DNA from: Carex sylvatica
Lineage: Eukaryota > Streptophyta > Magnoliopsida > Poales > Cyperaceae
Length of the DNA: 64,000 nt
NCBI GenBank assembly: GCA_964058845.1
Contig: CAXKVR010000143.1
Location: forward strand, 1 to 64,000
Reading direction: 5' to 3'
A program made the translations under genes and the position numbers. Positions within the stretch are counted from its first letter, which is position 1. Every line of letters starts with the position of its first letter. Shown in pieces: positions 60,474 to 64,000 of this stretch. Below the pieces are notes generated by a model that saw only the letters and a program-made list of their open reading frames with translations, ran no database searches and was not told where the DNA came from.

Positions 60474-61527
60474 TTAGTATTGTACCAGTGCGTTGCAACG
60501 GAATATAGTATAAGATAACAAAAATAAATTCTCATACAAAATAAATGACAAATTTTCAAAAAAACAAAATCAATGAAAAATATTTGTTTAAAAATATTCA
60601 TGAATATTAAAAAGAAGAAATCAATGAAAAGCAGGTTTGACAATTGGTAAAGTTTTTTTCAATTTTTTGCAAAGCAGGTACTGCAGTACCTTTATTAAAA
60701 TTAAAATGATAAACTTTATATCATTCTATAAATTTATTAATACTAAATTTTATTTTTTAAACATGCATCTTTATTGAAATGATAAATAATATTTTTTTTA
60801 AAAGTTTATCTAAAACTTAGATTGTCAACCATCTTTGGTGAAATAAACTTAACTAAATTTGCTACTGTCAAGTATCAAAATACTAAATATTAACGGGCTA
60901 TATTTCATCATCATTATTATTATTGTTGTTGTTGTTGTGCAAGACTATGCCTATTGTACCAAAAAGTCAAGCAAATTTGTGCTAAATATTAACGGGCTTT
61001 TTTTTTTATTGTGCAAAATATTAACTTATATTGTCCAGCATCTTTGTGCTTATTGTGTCGTGTTTATCAATATACAAATAAATAGAATAGAATAACACAA
61101 ATTAAAAGAATTCAAAAATTGATTTTAATTGAGTATAGATCTGTATAAAATAAAATTGATAATATTTCTAGATTTTTTATGGTAGTAGTTATAGAAACAT
61201 AAAAGAGAAATAAGGAGTGAAATAAGGAATAAAAGAAATAAGGAAACATAATTACATTGCTAAATTGGAGAGGGAGAAATAAGGAATGAATGAAATAAAG
61301 AAACATATTATATCGCTAAATTTTAGATTTTATTTAATTTTAATTGTAATGCATTGTGTGGCGAGTATGTTTTTAGTTAAATTTAGAATTATATACATAT
61401 TCAGATGCATTTAATCAAAAGAAGATAGATTACGTAATTGGAGAGCTGAGGTTAAATCTGAAATTTCATCTTTCAATCGTAGCCATTGACGGATCAGACA
61501 CCCAACGTGCTTAATAATAGAATGAAA
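60474..61527 (-). mobile_element. Helitron-like element, copy B (minus strand)
   Basis: On the minus strand the 3' end reads CCGTTGCAACGCACTGG, then TACAATA and CTAA, fitting the Helitron hairpin plus CTRR rule, although the hairpin is weakened. The 5' zone (TTAAGCACGTTGGGTGTCTG, TACGATTGAAAGATG) matches copy A at 36061. Interior AGGGAGAAATAAGGAATGAA also matches copy A inverted. Non-autonomous. The ends are approximate. Confidence 0.6.
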
Positions 61528-61746
61528 ATATTGCAATGTATGGTAGCCTTACTCTCTCTCTATATATATGAGTAATGATATCTCCATATTATATCTGAAT
61601 TATGGCCCTAATTTACAATGAAACCTGTGCTTTAAAGCCTATTAATGTGGACTTTTTACTTATATTTCGATGAAATGTGGTACTGCTATGTTTTGTTTGG
61701 TATTTTGCAGGAAAAAGGGCGAAAAACTGGTTCTGACAACTTTTCA

Positions 61747-61778
61747 TACGGCCCGTATGATATTCTGTGCGGGCCGTA
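61747..61778. repeat. TACGGGCCGTA pair 1 (LTR)
   Basis: TACGGCCCGTA at 61747-61757 and TGCGGGCCGTA at 61768-61778, start-to-start 21 bp. First of four such pairs. Confidence 0.85.
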
Positions 61779-61847
61779 CAAGAACTGCCCAACCACACAG
61801 AAGGATCCACAACAGAGGCACAAAGTCTCCAAGTCAAAGCCCAGGCA

Positions 61848-61879
61848 TACGGGCCGTACGGGATCTCGTACGGGCCGTA
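61848..61879. repeat. TACGGGCCGTA pair 2 (LTR)
   Basis: TACGGGCCGTA at 61848-61858 and again at 61869-61879, start-to-start 21 bp. Confidence 0.9.
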
Positions 61880-62695
61880 CAACGCTGATTCGAAAAATCC
61901 AGCTGGAATCTGAATTGAGCACGATTTGAGGAGCCGAAAAGGAAACCCCTCCAGGCGTGATCTGGGGCATTAAAGGAGATATTCCACAGCAGGAAAGGGG
62001 ATTAATAGGCAATCAATCAATAACTTTAGGGGGAATTCATTCTATCAATTGGTGGTTGCTAGGTTTTGGACGAGGGGAAAAGAAGAAAAGAAGGGAAGAA
62101 CGCGAGTTTTCCACGGATCTTCGGATTTTCCACTGTTTTGTCATGAACTCTTTTATTTCTTGTTATTTGTGTTATCTCATGAACATGAGTAGCTAATTTA
62201 CTTAGTTTCTAGGGGTAAGATGTAGTTTCTAGTTTAGCTTTGCTTGTGTGCTACTTGGATTTTGTGTTGAACGCTTTGTTTTTACTTTGTTATGTAGTAT
62301 TTTTATTGCTCTATTTGTGCTTGCTTGAATCTGATTAGTCATCCCGTTAGATGAATGCGCACATCTAAGTGTTAGGAGCCAAGTCTATGAAATTCATTCC
62401 AACTGAATAAAGTATATGAAGTAGGGTGAAACCAAGGAGTACCCGAAAGGTGAAACTTTCCTTGAGGCGAAAGTCCTTGGATACTTTTAGTAAACTAACA
62501 AGTAACTTAGATAAATTAGGCCAAAATGCGAAAGTTGAGGTTTAACGCATCTAAGAGGGAAGTACTTGAGTCCGGTAATCGGGTATTAGGCCAAAATGCG
62601 AAAGTTGAGGTTAGGTATCTAGATCTGGTCAAAAGAAATCCTAAACACAGAATCAACACAGAAAACAGTAGCTGCAGCATTAACTTGAGATCCCA

Positions 62696-62727
62696 TACGG
62701 ACCGTACGGGAATCTGTACGGGCCGTA
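62696..62727. repeat. TACGGGCCGTA pair 3 (LTR)
   Basis: TACGGACCGTA at 62696-62706 and TACGGGCCGTA at 62717-62727, start-to-start 21 bp. Confidence 0.9.
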
Positions 62728-63052
62728 TGCCTTGAGACTGAACAGAAATGAAATCTGAACCCTGGAAACTCCTTTTTATCAATTGGAAACAACTTTAATT
62801 ATCTTTTATCGTCTTTTAATCAGTAGAATTGTTAGAACTAAAACCAAACCAATTTCTCTCACTTCTAGAATTTCAAGTGATTTTAGGATAAGTCTAGTGT
62901 TTTTATTCCGTCCCTGTGGATCGATACCTGAGCATACTCAACGACAGGATAGTACACTTGCTATCTGAATTGACAGAGTATAACAAAGGTTTAAAAAGTA
63001 TAGCTTGCTATACTGAGACTTTTTGGCATATATTCTTGTGCGATCAAGTTTT

Positions 63053-63070
63053 TGGCGCCGTTGCCGGGGA
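63053..63070 (+). promoter_or_regulatory. Primer-binding region of the retrotransposon
   Basis: TGGCGCCGTTGCCGGGGA is the strongly conserved stretch found right after the 5' LTR in plant Athila/Tat/Ogre-type Ty3 elements, where a host tRNA 3' end primes minus-strand synthesis. I do not assign the tRNA. Confidence 0.8.
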
Positions 63071-63258
63071 CGGCAACTAAAATTCTATACTTTTTCTTAT
63101 TTTTGCTTGATTCTAGATTTTAAATTTTAATTTTTCGTATTCCATCTTTGCAGAAACATACTGGAAGAGTCATTGCCCAAGAATCACTACCAACTTAGAA
63201 GCAAAGGGCAAACTTCCAACTCATTTGTTCCAGCACCACCACATCTGTCACCTCTCCG

Positions 63259-63289
63259 TACGGCCCGTACAAAATTCATACAGGCCGTA
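63259..63289. repeat. TACGGGCCGTA pair 4 (leader before gag)
   Basis: TACGGCCCGTA at 63259-63269 and TACAGGCCGTA at 63279-63289, start-to-start 20 bp. It lies between the primer site and gag, so outside the LTR. Confidence 0.85.
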
Positions 63290-63331
63290 CAAACCGACAA
63301 CAGAGGCCAGACAGATCCAGAACAAAACAAA

Positions 63332-64000
63332 ATGAGCAACCACGGTGCTGAACAAGATCCACTCAACGAGGGTACTGGACAAGGTCAACCCAACGAGGAT
63401 CAATACTCTGATGACGAAGGAGCAAACTATGCACCAAGGACGTTGCGAGAGTTCAATGTCCCGAGAGCTGGAGATGTTAGAGGAGCAATTCGATTGCCAA
63501 GGATTGTCGGCAACCAACCCAACTTCAATCCGGGCGTTGTTAACATCGTGCAGCAAAACACATTCCATGGCATGGATCATGAGGATCCACATGCCCATGT
63601 TCAAACCTTCCTTGAATGCTGTGCCACCATTAAAATTAATGGCGCAACGGCTGATTATATTAGACTTGCTTTATTTCCTTTCACTCTTAGGGATAAAGCC
63701 AAGAAATGGTTAGGGTCATTACCAAGGGATTCAATCACCACTTGGAGGGAATTGTCCAAACTGTTTTTGACCAGAATTTTCCCCCATAAAAGAACTGCAA
63801 AGGTTAGGACCCAACTGACCAGTTTCAAACAAAGGTCTGATGAACCACTGAATGAGGCATGGAAAAGGTTTAGGGAATTGCAATACTCTTGTCCACATCA
63901 TGGTATTCCCGAATGGTTACTTATTCAATCTTTTTATGCTGGTTTAACTGATACCACTCGTACTTCTGTAGATGCAGTTGCAGGTGGAGCTCTCATGGAT
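63332..64000 (+). CDS. Ty3-type retrotransposon gag, 5' part
   Basis: The frame opens at MSNHGAEQDPLNEG and stays free of stops for 223 codons to the window edge. The first ~70 residues are polar and proline-poor. The Retrotrans_gag domain follows, with MDHEDPHAHVQTFLE, FPFTLRDKAKKWLGSLP, TTWRELSKLF, EAWKRFRELQYSCPHHGIP and DAVAGGALMD, the layout of Athila/Tat lineage Gag. It forms the particle that packages the element RNA. The intact frame, with an LTR and primer site in correct order upstream, suggests a recent insertion. Pol and the 3' LTR lie beyond the window. Confidence 0.92.
   Translation, partial: MSNHGAEQDPLNEGTGQGQPNEDQYSDDEGANYAPRTLREFNVPRAGDVRGAIRLPRIVGNQPNFNPGVVNIVQQNTFHGMDHEDPHAHVQTFLECCATIKINGATADYIRLALFPFTLRDKAKKWLGSLPRDSITTWRELSKLFLTRIFPHKRTAKVRTQLTSFKQRSDEPLNEAWKRFRELQYSCPHHGIPEWLLIQSFYAGLTDTTRTSVDAVAGGALMD

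Larger units (their letters stand above)
61576..63046 (+). mobile_element. Probable 5' LTR of a Ty3-type retrotransposon
   Basis: The right edge is fixed by the primer-binding region starting at 63053; the LTR most likely ends GCGATCA at 63046. The left edge is inferred at TGATATC (61576), giving TGAT..ATCA ends and about 1.47 kb, a size usual for Athila/Tat elements. The partner LTR lies outside the window, so the start is a guess. It contains three pairs of the TACGGGCCGTA motif and a 24-bp direct repeat (GGCCAAAATGCGAAAGTTGA at 62519 and 62589). Confidence 0.6.

Noticed and set aside
61645..61929. ORF with GRTGSRTGRT motif as a small basic protein
   Set aside because: It lies in the LTR and its repeated residues come from the TACGGGCCGTA DNA motif. 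Both strands show similar artefact ORFs.

Overview
This window is nuclear DNA from a flowering plant, most likely a eudicot. It is very AT-rich, its few genes are split by long AT-rich introns with GT..AG borders, and it contains a plant-type PMT methyltransferase, an F-box/PP2 protein and an Athila/Tat-type Ty3 gag. There is no operon-like organisation, and most of the window is transposon sequence at different stages of decay. I cannot name the species.

Genes, left to right. An F-box/PP2-A13-type protein (two exons, minus strand, 7951-9894). A possible small secreted peptide (18946-19497, weak). A BIG BROTHER-like RING-H2 E3 ligase (seven coding exons plus a 5' UTR exon, minus strand, 21717-25912). 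Two tandem copies of the 40S ribosomal protein S23 gene (29986-31682 and 38182-39783, four exons each, identical 142-residue products). A tRNA-Asn(GUU) at 33601-33674 with a duplicated 3' part. A six-exon PMT15-18-type putative methyltransferase (50617-55241). The window ends inside a Ty3-type LTR retrotransposon whose gag is still open (63332-64000).

Mobile DNA by region. 1-6.5 kb: an hAT-like repeat, a 1.47-kb Mutator-like element with an exact 9-bp target duplication and an internal 177-bp tandem array split by a SINE, a 0.96-kb hAT MITE with an exact 8-bp duplication, and a LINE remnant. 10-18 kb: a Tourist-like MITE in the F-box promoter, decayed ~115-bp repeats, a ~2.9-kb palindromic element filled by a 30-bp minisatellite and several palindromic MITEs, and further foldback elements. 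20-29 kb: more MITEs around and inside the E3 ligase gene, including a SINE in its 5' UTR intron. 29-43 kb: a tandem duplication carrying S23 and probably the tRNA, separated by a 3 x ~513-bp ACGT-rich array and a Helitron, with a BED-finger hAT element after copy 2. 45-48 kb: a 1.95-kb hAT element holding a nested MITE. 57-62 kb: a 1.3-kb Mutator-like element, three 9-bp-duplication MITEs and a second Helitron. 61.6 kb to the end: the LTR retrotransposon.

The host genes are unrelated housekeeping or regulatory genes and do not form a pathway. The observations most worth following are: four pairs of a near-palindromic 11-mer at two-helical-turn spacing in the retrotransposon LTR and leader; a ~100-bp intron block in both S23 genes conserved as well as the exons and able to form two hairpins; and a palindromic Mutator-type MITE family that keeps its core while its termini differ.
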